Translations under genes and position numbers: made by a program
Assembly: GCA_028355015.1 (NCBI GenBank)
Contig: JAOMRN010000004.1
Span: forward strand, 68,405-132,404
Source: MGIIb-O2 sp002494975
GTDB lineage: Archaea; Thermoplasmatota; Poseidoniia; Poseidoniales; Thalassarchaeaceae
Direction: 5' to 3'
DNA length: 64,000 bases
Shown: positions 44,140 through 53,470 of the stretch, piece by piece
Layout: the number at the start of each line of letters is the position of its first letter
Position numbering within the stretch: the first letter of the stretch is position 1
The notes under the pieces: generated by a model
What the model saw: only the letters and a program-made list of their open reading frames with translations
The model's database searches: none
What the model was told of the DNA's origin: nothing

Positions 44140-44928
44140 ATGGAGGCGCGTGCAAAACTGTGGATTAAGCGATTGACTGCTATTTCCTTAGTTCTAATTT
44201 TAGTATTTGTAGCCTCTTATTGGAAATCAACTGAGAATATCATTGATAAAATGGATATAGATAATGAAGAAAATTATATTATTAAATTAGAAGCTGGAGA
44301 GCAAGGAAATGTAGATTTATCTACAATTGGATACTATATGGCTCTCAGAATAGATGGTAACGATTCGTCTCCTGAACTAAAATTAACTGACATAGGAGGA
44401 GTAGAAATAGAAGGGCAAAAACCAGGCTTAATTGAGTCCATCAATAAGAGACCTGACTCTCAGGGAAATTTAATTTATGATCCTATTAGGGTTTTTGAAA
44501 TAAGAGATGATGGGGAATACAGTATAGTAAATGAAGGAAATACTACGCTTTGGTTAATTGATGATTTTAAGATTCAATCAAGTTTGTTATCAGATGGGTG
44601 GATTCTGATTTCTATGATTAGCTGTTGCTTAGGCTTTCCTCTGGGTATTATTACTTTAATTGGAGCATTGATATTATGGAGAAGAGGAAAGCGAACCCCG
44701 GAAAAAAATATCATAATACGAGAAAATATCATGACAACAGATGAATTATTTAAGAAACATAATTTGACTGTAGAGAAGGAGGTTCCCGAGCCATTTATTT
44801 CTAGTGAGAATATTAAACTGGAGAGCCCTGAAGAAAAATATCATGTGGTTCCTGAATTGAAAAATGAAGAAGCCGATAGCTCGGAAGAAGAATCTGAAAA
44901 TTGGAAAAAATGGGATAAAGGTCAGTAA
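44140..44928 (+). CDS. Unrecognised two-helix membrane protein
   Basis: About 262 residues. The N-terminal helix (LTAISLVLILVFVASYW) is followed by an outside domain of ~130 residues, beta-rich, with NDSSPELKLTDIGGVEIEG. A second helix (ISMISCCLGFPLGIITLIGALILW) leads to a cytoplasmic, strongly acidic tail of ~80 residues (EEADSSEEESENWKK). No family recognised. ATG 44140 is chosen over 44128. It lies 39 bases after top6A on the same strand but has no evident link to DNA topology. Confidence 0.65.
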   Translation: MEARAKLWIKRLTAISLVLILVFVASYWKSTENIIDKMDIDNEENYIIKLEAGEQGNVDLSTIGYYMALRIDGNDSSPELKLTDIGGVEIEGQKPGLIESINKRPDSQGNLIYDPIRVFEIRDDGEYSIVNEGNTTLWLIDDFKIQSSLLSDGWILISMISCCLGFPLGIITLIGALILWRRGKRTPEKNIIIRENIMTTDELFKKHNLTVEKEVPEPFISSENIKLESPEEKYHVVPELKNEEADSSEEESENWKKWDKGQ

Positions 44929-45008
44929 TTTCCATCTGAATTAGATATGAACGATATAAGTTGGGTTTTTAGATGTCAGCCCACTACCCAACTCCGGGTT
45001 GGTAAGTA

Positions 45009-45746
45009 ATGGTGGACTTTGATGAGGCCATAGATATTCTTGAAAATCGAGCAAGAAGAGATATTCTTAGGTATTTAGTTAAGGAACCACATTACCCATT
45101 GCAACTTTCTGAACTACTAGAAATAAGTCAACAGGCTGTTATGAAACATGTAAAAATATTGGAAAAAGCCGGTTTTATCGATTCTCAAACGGTTCCGTCG
45201 GAAAAGGGTGGGCCGCCTAAAAAGATGTATAAAGTAAATCAATCGTTTTCTTTGAGACTTGATCTAGGGCCAGATTTATTCAGGGCAGAGCATAGACAGA
45301 TGCCTGCTGGTGGTCCAATGAGATTATCTAATAAATTACCAGCTGAACTTGATTCATTAATTGACCGCCTAGGTACGAGGAGGAAATTACCAATGTCAGA
45401 AGCAATGAATCTACTTTCTCAATTAGACTTGGTCTTGGAAAAAATTGATGATCAAAGGGATGCTATAATTGCTCTACATCAACAAGTTATGAATAAAGCC
45501 TCTAAAGGAGTATCTGAAAATTCTAAATCTTATGAAGAGAGGATAATGGCTAGAGAAATGATGACACATCCGCGGAGACCTTTGGATTTGGATGTTTTTT
45601 CACAAAATATACGGATCCAACCTTCTGATGCACACGAAATAATGGAAAATATACGAGATCGTCTAATGAAAGATTTCGTAACTAACGGAAATAATTTCGT
45701 TTCCATCAATAAAGACACACCGCTGCCTTGGTGGCTAGTTCGCTAA
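45009..45746 (+). CDS. ArsR-type winged-helix transcription regulator
   Basis: 245 residues. The N-terminal winged helix (~5-85) reads AIDILENRARRDILRYLVKEPHYPLQLSELLEISQQAVMKHVKILEKAGFI, with the recognition helix SQQAVMKHVKIL and a wing containing KGGPPKKMYKVN. The pattern is that of ArsR-like archaeal regulators. The remaining ~160 residues are helical (SEAMNLLSQLDLVLEKIDDQRDAI), probably for dimerisation. No metal-binding cysteine cluster, so not a classical metal sensor. Target unknown; the giant gene at 45.8-50.9 kb converges on it. Confidence 0.82.
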   Translation: MVDFDEAIDILENRARRDILRYLVKEPHYPLQLSELLEISQQAVMKHVKILEKAGFIDSQTVPSEKGGPPKKMYKVNQSFSLRLDLGPDLFRAEHRQMPAGGPMRLSNKLPAELDSLIDRLGTRRKLPMSEAMNLLSQLDLVLEKIDDQRDAIIALHQQVMNKASKGVSENSKSYEERIMAREMMTHPRRPLDLDVFSQNIRIQPSDAHEIMENIRDRLMKDFVTNGNNFVSINKDTPLPWWLVR

Positions 45747-45782
45747 TCAATATTAGCTAACTCTTTTCTTCTTTTGTTTCGA

Positions 45783-48700
45783 TTAGAATTCCAAGTCTGA
45801 ATCGTCGTCTTGATTTGATAACATACTGCTCTTTTCAGCAAATCTATCCAATGCTTCCATCCTTCGGCCATACATAACTACTCCAGCTACGGAAATCAAA
45901 GCAAATGTTGCACCTAGAATTATTGCAGGCACTGAATAAGTGGCAATAATTTCGACTCCAACGTCAAGTGCGCCATAATTTGAACCCATGTCTCCAACAG
46001 ATTCGTAATTATTACGTTCGTCCGTTTCTACAATTATGTTGTCTGGATCAACTACGACTACAACCTCGTGCGTTCCTGCTTCAACTAAATATAACAGAGT
46101 AATAAGAGGCGGTGAATCTCCATCTGATGTTGGCATTATTGCTTCGATTAATTGGCGATATACAACATTAGATTCATCACAACCATTCTTCTTTATCGAA
46201 CTAACTGATTGATCAACACATAAAATAATGTTAATATCTGTAGCATGGGAGTTGCCCTCATTTACAATCTCGACACTGACAGGTAACATATCACCAATTT
46301 TTCCTTTTGTATCTCCTACGATAGTTCGTTGAATACGCAAATCAGGTGCCCTTAATCTTAATTCTAAGACTTGTTCGTTGGTATCACAATTCGGGCGGTA
46401 ATTATCAGGGAATCCATCTTCATTCATATCAATTGTACAAGAGTCTGTCCAAATTGGGGTTTCATCGAAATCTCCACCGGCTTCGGAATCACCGAAACTT
46501 GATTTTAATTTTATTCCGATTTCCCTATCTGCTAATGCAGCTGAAGGATCTATTGTCACTATTGCAACTAGTTGTAATGTAGTGTATGAAGGCATTTCAG
46601 GCAATGTTATTCGCCCCTCATAAGATCTAAAACATCCATTTGTTGGTTCTGGGTCACCAGCCATAAGTACTACGCATGGTCGCTCTATTGGGTATTCGGA
46701 ACCGAATCCTTCCAATAGTGCATATTGAATATTCCATGTACTAAGAGTATTGAGCCCTGGGGCCGTGTCCCAACCAGATCCATCAACAGTATGATTGTGT
46801 ACTGTAGGCTGATCTGCTACGTTTCCGAAATTAGTCACATTCATTGTAAATCTAACTACTCTTCCAGGAGCTGTTGTCTTTATTCGACTCTCAACAGTTG
46901 GATCGATGGTTATTCTCATATCATGGAACTCGACTACCTCGATTTGCAGAGTAACTAAATCTCTAATTTTACTTCCTTCGAAAGTTTCTTCACTAAGTAT
47001 CTCGATTACTACAGTGTATTGCCCTGCTAATGTTTGTTCTGGGACATTTATCATAATTGGAATTTGTTGAGCTTCATCGCGATCTAATTCCTCGAATAAT
47101 ATACGTGGGATTACAATATCCCAAACGTCTGAATTACCATCTTGATCGGTTATTGAACTAATAGCCATATCATAACGGTCTGCTCCATTACCTGTATTCT
47201 CTATTGTAGTATCAAGCTGATATTCTTGCCCGGGGTACAGAGAGAGTATGGTTTCGGTTGTGGCATCTAAATCATATCTTTGTATGACATTTGTGACTAA
47301 AACAACAGAATCCCTAACCTTTGGAGCGCCATCTAAAGTCGCTTTAACAGTTACAGAATCACCTATTCCCGCTGTTGCATTGTATGGAGCGCACATTTCT
47401 GCAGTTACCTTGTAGGGCATATCAACCACAGACCAATATCTAGGTGAATCCTGTGGAATACTATTTCCCCCGGGTGCTTCTGAAAAGTCTAAATTTACCG
47501 TCCAATGATCAAATCTCCATGTTTGTTCGGAGACTTCCTCAGGCTTCTCATCAGGACCTCCTGGTGTCGTGAATACTAAATGACCAGGGGTAAAATGCTT
47601 TGTTACATCAATTTCGAATTCAGAACATTCACCTGGCAATACATACTGAGTTGTGTCTCCTAATTCAAATACAATATTTCCAGTACTCTTAATTGAGACG
47701 TTTACCCATAATTCAAGAATATCAAAAGTACCTTTGTCTACTGACAACACAGGTTCCCCGGTCGACCAGCCCTTCAGATATACAACAAAGGTCCCTGGTT
47801 CTTGTGACGTGGGTACATCTATCTGTAAATTTCTAGTCATTGACTGACCGGGATCTAAAGATAGTGAAGTAGGGAAGGTAATCCCCCAACCGAAAGGTAA
47901 TGCCCATTCTGTTTGCCCTTCCAAAGTAGTTGGATCGTAGAAAGCAAAGGTATCGTATACATTTCCTGTATTTGTTATAGAAATTGAAAATGTCGCTTGC
48001 TGACCTTGTTCAACGTCAGCTTGGAAGTGGCTCGTGTCTAATTCAATACCATGAACAACATCCATCAGAGTCAACGTTATCGCTTCGTCTCTTATCGCTG
48101 GATCTTTGTATGAAATTGCTGCCACTTTAATTGAAGCCAACTCATCTTCGTTCGCTTGGTAAATTGTTGGTGCGCGTACCCTCATATACAACGAAATAGC
48201 CTCTCCGCCCTGAAGAGATACTGGTGTGGAATCAAAAATTGGAGTATGATTACTAGCGAAGAATATGCTGGCACTCCAATTTGTTGGTACACCCTCAATT
48301 GCTAATGAAAATATATCTGCAACTAAATCCGCTGGACCTGGCGTTGGATTAGAAATTGTCATATTGTATGTGGTTTGTTCACTTGGCTCTATAGTGTGAT
48401 AAAACGTCTCAGAATCAGACAGAGATACGTCTACTAATCCAGTTAAAATGTGAACATAACATAATGTGTAAGAACCACCATTGTTTTCATCACTACATTT
48501 GTTTGTATCGGACCAACCGACATGTGCTCCACTCCCCATATCATTAGCAAAAGCAGGCGGTTGACCTAGTTCTGGAAGGGCTGGCGAATTCGGACCTAAT
48601 TTATCGGATTGCCATTCAGTAATTGGAATTAATTCCCATGGGTCGAAGATAGAAGATGCTATTGAATTAAGTGGGAAACCTGAAGGATAGTCATTATTTG

Positions 48701-50855
48701 TATGATTCAAACGTGAATACATTAGCGTTTCTCCCTGTGTTCCATTATAATTATCAAGCCATGTCAAATGGACATTATCGAACGAATCCGTTAGTATGGA
48801 AGGCATGTGTGAGTTTGCACTAAATGGCCTGTCAGGAGCTATGCCCTCATAACCTTCAACATTAGATATTGCAGCATCTGCGATTTGTTTTATGGCAAAG
48901 GAAGGTAGTCCTTCACTGACACCATCCCATGCACCTGCAGAACTTAATCTCAAACGTGTATAATAGATTTCATAATTTACATCAATATCGAAACCATAAG
49001 CTCTGCCGTCCATCCAAGTTAAATGAGTATTTCCAGAATTGTCGATTGCAATTGCCGGATGTAAACTATATGCATCGTTTAATGTAATCCTAGTGTCGTT
49101 AACGACTACTAAATGCCCATAGCCAAGTGCATCTGGTGAAGCCCCTAAATCTTCATAATATGAATCTGTATTCTCATCTGCAAAAGTACCCGAGTCACCT
49201 TTACTCCAACCAGGAGAAGGAGATTCTAATAGGCCAAGAGGATCAAGTACTGTAAGGAAAATCTCTCTAGAATTATTAGTTGAAAGATAAACTAATGCCT
49301 CAACCATTAATTGCATTTCTGCTTGATTAGATGAACCTGTTGGGAAACTGTACATCATACCTTCAGCATTAGTAAGTGCTAATGTCGCGCCGCTACATGT
49401 TCTAGAATTAAGGCTTGTAAAACCATTAGGGCATTGCGCTAAATCCATCATGTGAGATCCTACCTCAGTAGAGCCACTGCCGAATCCTGCAGCCATTAGT
49501 GGAATCGGGATAATTCCCGCATTAACGCATGCATTATGCGCCTCTAATATCGATTGAGTGTCATCGGAATCTCCTGCAGGGTCTCCACCATATGGTCCTT
49601 CATCAGAAATCGGTATCACAATTTTTGTTGCATTGGGATTCCATTTATGATCTAGCATTGTTGGCGGGTTACCTGGTACGTTTCCTAAATTGTCGTGCCA
49701 AGAGAAACAAGCCCAAGTCGATGCGGGGCCCCAAAATTCACTGTAATACCCTCCATCTGTTGGAAGATCTATAGCTCCATTCGAATACACAACTTCTGTT
49801 AATTCACGTATACCTCCTGAATCATCATTTGGTTGTAATCCTAAAGCCGTTGTTCTCGGGCCTTGGTTTCCACTGCCGCCCGTCGAATAAGCAGCGGCAC
49901 AGTTTCCACTAGTTGCAGCGGATGGCCAATTACCACTCAATGCGTAAAGTGTCTCATAAACAGTCATGTTTGCTCTCTCAAGCATTGGTTTCAGACCTTC
50001 GAAATTATAGCCGCTAGCAAATGATCCTCCATAAAATACAGCGCACATGTCTGCCCATTCTGCATTCATTGAACCTGAAGTATCGATTGGGACTACCATC
50101 TCTACCTTACCTCCACGTGTATCATCCCAAACCACTTGGACGTAATCGTCGAGATCTACTGCTACATCTGGGTGTCCTTTGTGCCCAATTATAGGCGTAA
50201 GCAGTGTTTCATCAACTGCTACTATCGCAGTCCTAGCAACGACGTCGGCTTCTATCATTGCATAGTAAATCTGTGGTTGTTGGTAATATTTATCCAATTC
50301 TTCGAAAGAATCTTCCCAAACAATATGTGCATTAGACTCTGAATCTGTGTCGATTGCGGGCCAATCTCTATTTTGTGTATGACGAGATACTTCAAAATCG
50401 TCAATCACTGAAATAGACGCATCAATGGCTATACTGCCATCGAGATCGTCTTGAGATGGGTCCACTACTGTGTATTTAATAGCCCAATTTCCTGCTCGGT
50501 CCGCCCAAACAATATGGGCTCTGTCATTATCGTCTATTGCAATATCTGGATGCCATGCTCTACTTTGTCCAGCGTTAGAAATTTGTGTAGCTTCAATTAG
50601 TGTCTCACCTCTAGCATCAACTAGTTTGTAATACAGGTGCTGAGTATTTCGGCTCCAAACGAAATGGACATTTCCTTCTGAGTCGGAGTCAAGTGCGACC
50701 ATTCGATCATTTTGAGCCCCCCCGTTAACGATTTGGACTGCGTCTGTAAGTACAACTTCGCTTGCTGTAACTTGTGGTGCGGCCATTGCGACAAATAAAC
50801 TCATTAACATCAATGTAACTATCATTACGCTAGTTCTTTCCTTATTCCTATTCAT
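45783..50855 (-). CDS. Large surface protein: von Willebrand A domain within propeller-type repeats, NEW3/CARDB-like domains, C-terminal anchor
   Basis: About 1,690 residues. An N-terminal signal helix (VMIVTLMLMSLFVAMAAPQV) precedes propeller/BNR-like repeats with a recurring AIDxxxNxHxVWxD pattern (SEGNVHFVWSR, NDRAHIVWAD, SESNAHIVWED, NTHLTWMDGR, NVHLTWLDNY). A von Willebrand A domain is inserted among them. Its MIDAS metal site is DTSGSMN at ~258, and the domain runs to ~530. Later come several beta-sandwich repeats of NEW3/CARDB type (ITNTGNVYDTFAFYD, VENTGNGADRYDM-like, VEIVNEGNSHATDINI). One transmembrane helix (PAIILGATFALISVAGVVMY) and a short acidic inside tail end the protein. ATG 50855 follows GGAGTGA. 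VWA/MIDAS domains bind ligands or proteins with a metal ion; adhesion is the likely role. Confidence 0.85.
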   Translation of the reverse strand: MNRNKERTSVMIVTLMLMSLFVAMAAPQVTASEVVLTDAVQIVNGGAQNDRMVALDSDSEGNVHFVWSRNTQHLYYKLVDARGETLIEATQISNAGQSRAWHPDIAIDDNDRAHIVWADRAGNWAIKYTVVDPSQDDLDGSIAIDASISVIDDFEVSRHTQNRDWPAIDTDSESNAHIVWEDSFEELDKYYQQPQIYYAMIEADVVARTAIVAVDETLLTPIIGHKGHPDVAVDLDDYVQVVWDDTRGGKVEMVVPIDTSGSMNAEWADMCAVFYGGSFASGYNFEGLKPMLERANMTVYETLYALSGNWPSAATSGNCAAAYSTGGSGNQGPRTTALGLQPNDDSGGIRELTEVVYSNGAIDLPTDGGYYSEFWGPASTWACFSWHDNLGNVPGNPPTMLDHKWNPNATKIVIPISDEGPYGGDPAGDSDDTQSILEAHNACVNAGIIPIPLMAAGFGSGSTEVGSHMMDLAQCPNGFTSLNSRTCSGATLALTNAEGMMYSFPTGSSNQAEMQLMVEALVYLSTNNSREIFLTVLDPLGLLESPSPGWSKGDSGTFADENTDSYYEDLGASPDALGYGHLVVVNDTRITLNDAYSLHPAIAIDNSGNTHLTWMDGRAYGFDIDVNYEIYYTRLRLSSAGAWDGVSEGLPSFAIKQIADAAISNVEGYEGIAPDRPFSANSHMPSILTDSFDNVHLTWLDNYNGTQGETLMYSRLNHTNNDYPSGFPLNSIASSIFDPWELIPITEWQSDKLGPNSPALPELGQPPAFANDMGSGAHVGWSDTNKCSDENNGGSYTLCYVHILTGLVDVSLSDSETFYHTIEPSEQTTYNMTISNPTPGPADLVADIFSLAIEGVPTNWSASIFFASNHTPIFDSTPVSLQGGEAISLYMRVRAPTIYQANEDELASIKVAAISYKDPAIRDEAITLTLMDVVHGIELDTSHFQADVEQGQQATFSISITNTGNVYDTFAFYDPTTLEGQTEWALPFGWGITFPTSLSLDPGQSMTRNLQIDVPTSQEPGTFVVYLKGWSTGEPVLSVDKGTFDILELWVNVSIKSTGNIVFELGDTTQYVLPGECSEFEIDVTKHFTPGHLVFTTPGGPDEKPEEVSEQTWRFDHWTVNLDFSEAPGGNSIPQDSPRYWSVVDMPYKVTAEMCAPYNATAGIGDSVTVKATLDGAPKVRDSVVLVTNVIQRYDLDATTETILSLYPGQEYQLDTTIENTGNGADRYDMAISSITDQDGNSDVWDIVIPRILFEELDRDEAQQIPIMINVPEQTLAGQYTVVIEILSEETFEGSKIRDLVTLQIEVVEFHDMRITIDPTVESRIKTTAPGRVVRFTMNVTNFGNVADQPTVHNHTVDGSGWDTAPGLNTLSTWNIQYALLEGFGSEYPIERPCVVLMAGDPEPTNGCFRSYEGRITLPEMPSYTTLQLVAIVTIDPSAALADREIGIKLKSSFGDSEAGGDFDETPIWTDSCTIDMNEDGFPDNYRPNCDTNEQVLELRLRAPDLRIQRTIVGDTKGKIGDMLPVSVEIVNEGNSHATDINIILCVDQSVSSIKKNGCDESNVVYRQLIEAIMPTSDGDSPPLITLLYLVEAGTHEVVVVVDPDNIIVETDERNNYESVGDMGSNYGALDVGVEIIATYSVPAIILGATFALISVAGVVMYGRRMEALDRFAEKSSMLSNQDDDSDLEF

Positions 50856-50902
50856 GATTCTCACTCCAGCTAACGCTGTAACGGCTTACTTTGTTGATTC
50901 AC

Positions 50903-50929
50903 TATACTTAACCTCGACCCTCTCGGGTC
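50903..50929 (-). promoter_or_regulatory. Putative promoter of the VWA surface gene with flanking inverted repeat
   Basis: A TATA-like TAAGTATA (minus strand, 50903-50910) is ~48 bases before the ATG. Immediately upstream, GACCC and GGGTC (50916-50929) form a 5-base inverted repeat around a 4-base spacer. It could be an operator beside the TATA/BRE element, or the 3'-end hairpin of the preceding gene. Spacing and symmetry are the only evidence. Confidence 0.35.
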
Positions 50930-50957
50930 ATTTTTAAATTTCTTAATCGGATAGGAA

Positions 50958-51587
50958 TTATGCCCATTCATCTCTATCGAAACTTCGGCCGAAACCACCC
51001 GTTTCATCGATATCGATATTCATTTTTTCTTCGTCTGCAGAAGAACCTTTAGAGGTTTTTTCTAATTTCTTAGATATCCAATCATCTACTGGCCCAGGCT
51101 TGCCAATTCCCGGCCCGTATCCAAATTTAATCTTATGAATAAGTGCTAATTTAGTGAGCCAAACATGCCTCATCGTATGCATAAATTCATTTTGAGTTAG
51201 TCCATCAAACCAAATCGGTCTTGAAAGATTAAATGCTTGAAGGGGGCCTGGTGTTTCATCTTTCTTCCCTATATGGAGAACCCAGTCTAAATCTGCTTGA
51301 GTTAAAAGAATTCGAGTGTCATGCAACCAAGTTTCCCAACCATGTTGATCAGTAGAATAATGATCTTTCATCTCTGATTGTTGTCCGTCATCTACGCGAG
51401 TTATGGAATATATCAATACTAAATTTCTATTTTTAGGTATAACGATATTGAATACATGCGCTGCCTTTGTAGGTGGATAACGAACATGTAAATGAAGGAA
51501 GTTTTGAGGGTCTTTTACCTCTCTTGTTTCTAGTTTTTCACTACTGAGCCATTTCCTAATAGCGTCAGCGGCCCCCGTCTCGTCCAT
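50958..51587 (-). CDS. DUF2299-like protein
   Basis: About 209 residues. The first ~130 resemble the archaeal DUF2299 family, a small alpha/beta fold like secretion chaperones: AADAIRKWLSSEKLETREV, HVRYPPTKAAHVFNIVIPKNRNLVLIYSITRV. The family assignment is from pattern only. The C-terminal part is charged and helical, ending in an acidic tail (NIDIDETGGFGRSF). ATG 51587 is chosen, with GTG 51593 upstream. It follows the acyltransferase gene by 20 bases on the same strand and could be its operon partner. Confidence 0.55.
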   Translation of the reverse strand: MDETGAADAIRKWLSSEKLETREVKDPQNFLHLHVRYPPTKAAHVFNIVIPKNRNLVLIYSITRVDDGQQSEMKDHYSTDQHGWETWLHDTRILLTQADLDWVLHIGKKDETPGPLQAFNLSRPIWFDGLTQNEFMHTMRHVWLTKLALIHKIKFGYGPGIGKPGPVDDWISKKLEKTSKGSSADEEKMNIDIDETGGFGRSFDRDEWA

Positions 51588-51607
51588 AGTCACTGATTAC
51601 CACCACC

Positions 51608-53101
51608 CTATATGAGAAGTCCTAATTGTGAATTCAAATTCTTTATCAATAATTCAAACCTTGCACCGTCTTCGGATTTAGATAATTCTGCCCTAATTAG
51701 TGCAGTACTATAATCCGACCAAAGGTCATATCCTCGCAAAAATATTAATGATGAAAAGTAGAAGCTAAAAATAATAGTTATAACAGCAACGATACCTGAA
51801 ATTGAAAGTAAAGTTAAATCAGATATAGCTATTACTAAAATAGATATTAATGGCCAAAAGAAGATTGGAGAAAAAATTCCTGCCAAAAAGAAATATGTAG
51901 TCCTTGCATCTTGGCCTTCATCGCTTTTTTCCGCCATGTAACGGGCAAGAATTGATTGAATTCCAGACCCCAGAATACTGGGAATTAATGTGAAGGTCAT
52001 CAATAATAGGCCTATTATCGCCTTGATTCGAGATTTTAAATTTAATTTTTTCAGATTATGGTTTGCTCCTATTGAACTACAATCAAGATTATGCGAGTGA
52101 AGTATTTCGGCGGCTTCAATGGCTTCGGGAAGAATCTTTTCAAGATTAGAATTATCCTTATTATTGGCTCTTATATTTCTTGTCGAAAGCACTTCTTCGC
52201 GGAGAGTAGTAAAGGGTTGTTGATTATTTATGGCCTTAAGATTGGCAATTAATTTCAATGCTCTAAATGTTTCCCAATTCGGAGAATCGGGAGTCAAAGG
52301 CGAAATAGCGTTAAACATTTGATCTTTCAAATCATGAACTGCTGAAGAGGAGGGTTCAATCCATTCCCCTGACGCTAATCTGGTAGATTCTGCCTTATCA
52401 AAAACCAAATTTATTTTAATCGGTTTGGGATATTCTACAAAACAACCGGTTCTGAACCAGTAATGCGTCCTCCAATGAAGGCCCGTTGGTTGGATTACCG
52501 GTGGAGGATTCCCTCTCTCATTAGCTATTGCTGCTGCGACTAAAGCCGCGCGAGCCGCCCCTGTTCTTAGTGCATGTAATTTTGAATCTTGGTGAGATTT
52601 GCCTTCGGGCATTATTACCGACCCATGGCCTCCTGCCAAACAATTAGCAATTGTTAACATGCTTCTATCGTTAATTTTTCTGGCGAATTCGGGGTCCGTT
52701 AATCCAGCCTCTATCTCTGCTTTTCTTAGAACGGGTTGTGCACCATTTCTACGTGACCACCATCCAATAATCGGGCCCGTGATTAAATCGTGCCGGCCTA
52801 GAGATATTATACGCTTTTTTTGTGTCTTAATCATTACACCGGCATCTACTAATCCATTGATATGAGTTGCCACTGAAATTCTTCCCCCAGAATTTGGAGG
52901 GATCTTATCAGATTCGAAAGTACGGAATATTATCGAAGTGCCTGATGAAATCATTATTCGAAATATTTGTCCAAAAAAGTAATTTCCAGGATGACTGCCA
53001 TCAAGACTATGTGGGGCTTTTTCTAACTTTTTCCGATTGAAATTATGCGCAGCCGCGGATAATTCTGGAAGAATTTCGGGGGCACTGCTAGAGTCCGTCA
53101 C
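51608..53101 (-). CDS. PlsC-like acyltransferase with C-terminal membrane segment
   Basis: 497 residues from GTG 53101. The N-terminal ~300 residues carry acyltransferase features: VATHINGLVDAG (His followed at six residues by Asp; the common form has five), LGRHDLITGPIIGWWSRRNGAQPVLRK, and VIMPEGKSHQDS (PEG block). The order matches lysophospholipid or glycerol-phosphate acyltransferases. The last ~150 residues add about four hydrophobic helices (AIIGLLLMTFTLIPSILG, FFLAGIFSPIFFWPLISILVIAI) that would anchor it. Archaeal lipids are usually ether-linked, so acyl transfer here is notable; the substrate is unknown. First gene of a pair with the DUF2299-like gene. Confidence 0.75.
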   Translation of the reverse strand: MTDSSSAPEILPELSAAAHNFNRKKLEKAPHSLDGSHPGNYFFGQIFRIMISSGTSIIFRTFESDKIPPNSGGRISVATHINGLVDAGVMIKTQKKRIISLGRHDLITGPIIGWWSRRNGAQPVLRKAEIEAGLTDPEFARKINDRSMLTIANCLAGGHGSVIMPEGKSHQDSKLHALRTGAARAALVAAAIANERGNPPPVIQPTGLHWRTHYWFRTGCFVEYPKPIKINLVFDKAESTRLASGEWIEPSSSAVHDLKDQMFNAISPLTPDSPNWETFRALKLIANLKAINNQQPFTTLREEVLSTRNIRANNKDNSNLEKILPEAIEAAEILHSHNLDCSSIGANHNLKKLNLKSRIKAIIGLLLMTFTLIPSILGSGIQSILARYMAEKSDEGQDARTTYFFLAGIFSPIFFWPLISILVIAISDLTLLSISGIVAVITIIFSFYFSSLIFLRGYDLWSDYSTALIRAELSKSEDGARFELLIKNLNSQLGLLI

Positions 53102-53153
53102 ATACCTTCGAATTAGTATCTGGTTGAGAATACACCGGTTACTTAATTGATTT

Positions 53154-53447
53154 TTATGTAATTAAGGGGAGATACTCTTCATTTTGGATTCGTCGCTCTA
53201 ACCAAATAGGGCCCCCAGGTAAAATTGAAAGGAATCCTCCTAAAATCACAGCACGTATATTCCATTTTTGCTGAATATATCCCATACCAAGTAAGGCAAT
53301 ATAAATTATCCACAGAAATCCATGGATGGGCCCTATGATTTCGACGAGGATTTCATTTCCGCCGATATATTTCAACGGCATAGCAATGAAGAATAAACTA
53401 ACTGCCGAACCGCTTTCTGCGATACCGGCCACATTGAAAAAACGCAT
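53154..53447 (-). CDS. DUF3817-family membrane protein
   Basis: 97 residues with three hydrophobic helices. It starts MRFFNVAGIAESGSAVSLFFIAMPLKYIGG and continues with GPIHGFLWIIYIALLG, matching the DUF3817 pattern (E-x-x-S near the start, PLKY, G-x-x-HG). Function unknown. It lies 52 bases upstream of the acyltransferase gene and 23 bases after the flavoprotein gene on the same strand, so it sits in the middle of a likely operon. Confidence 0.75.
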   Translation of the reverse strand: MRFFNVAGIAESGSAVSLFFIAMPLKYIGGNEILVEIIGPIHGFLWIIYIALLGMGYIQQKWNIRAVILGGFLSILPGGPIWLERRIQNEEYLPLIT

Positions 53448-53470
53448 TTATTTTCCTCAATTAACGTGTT

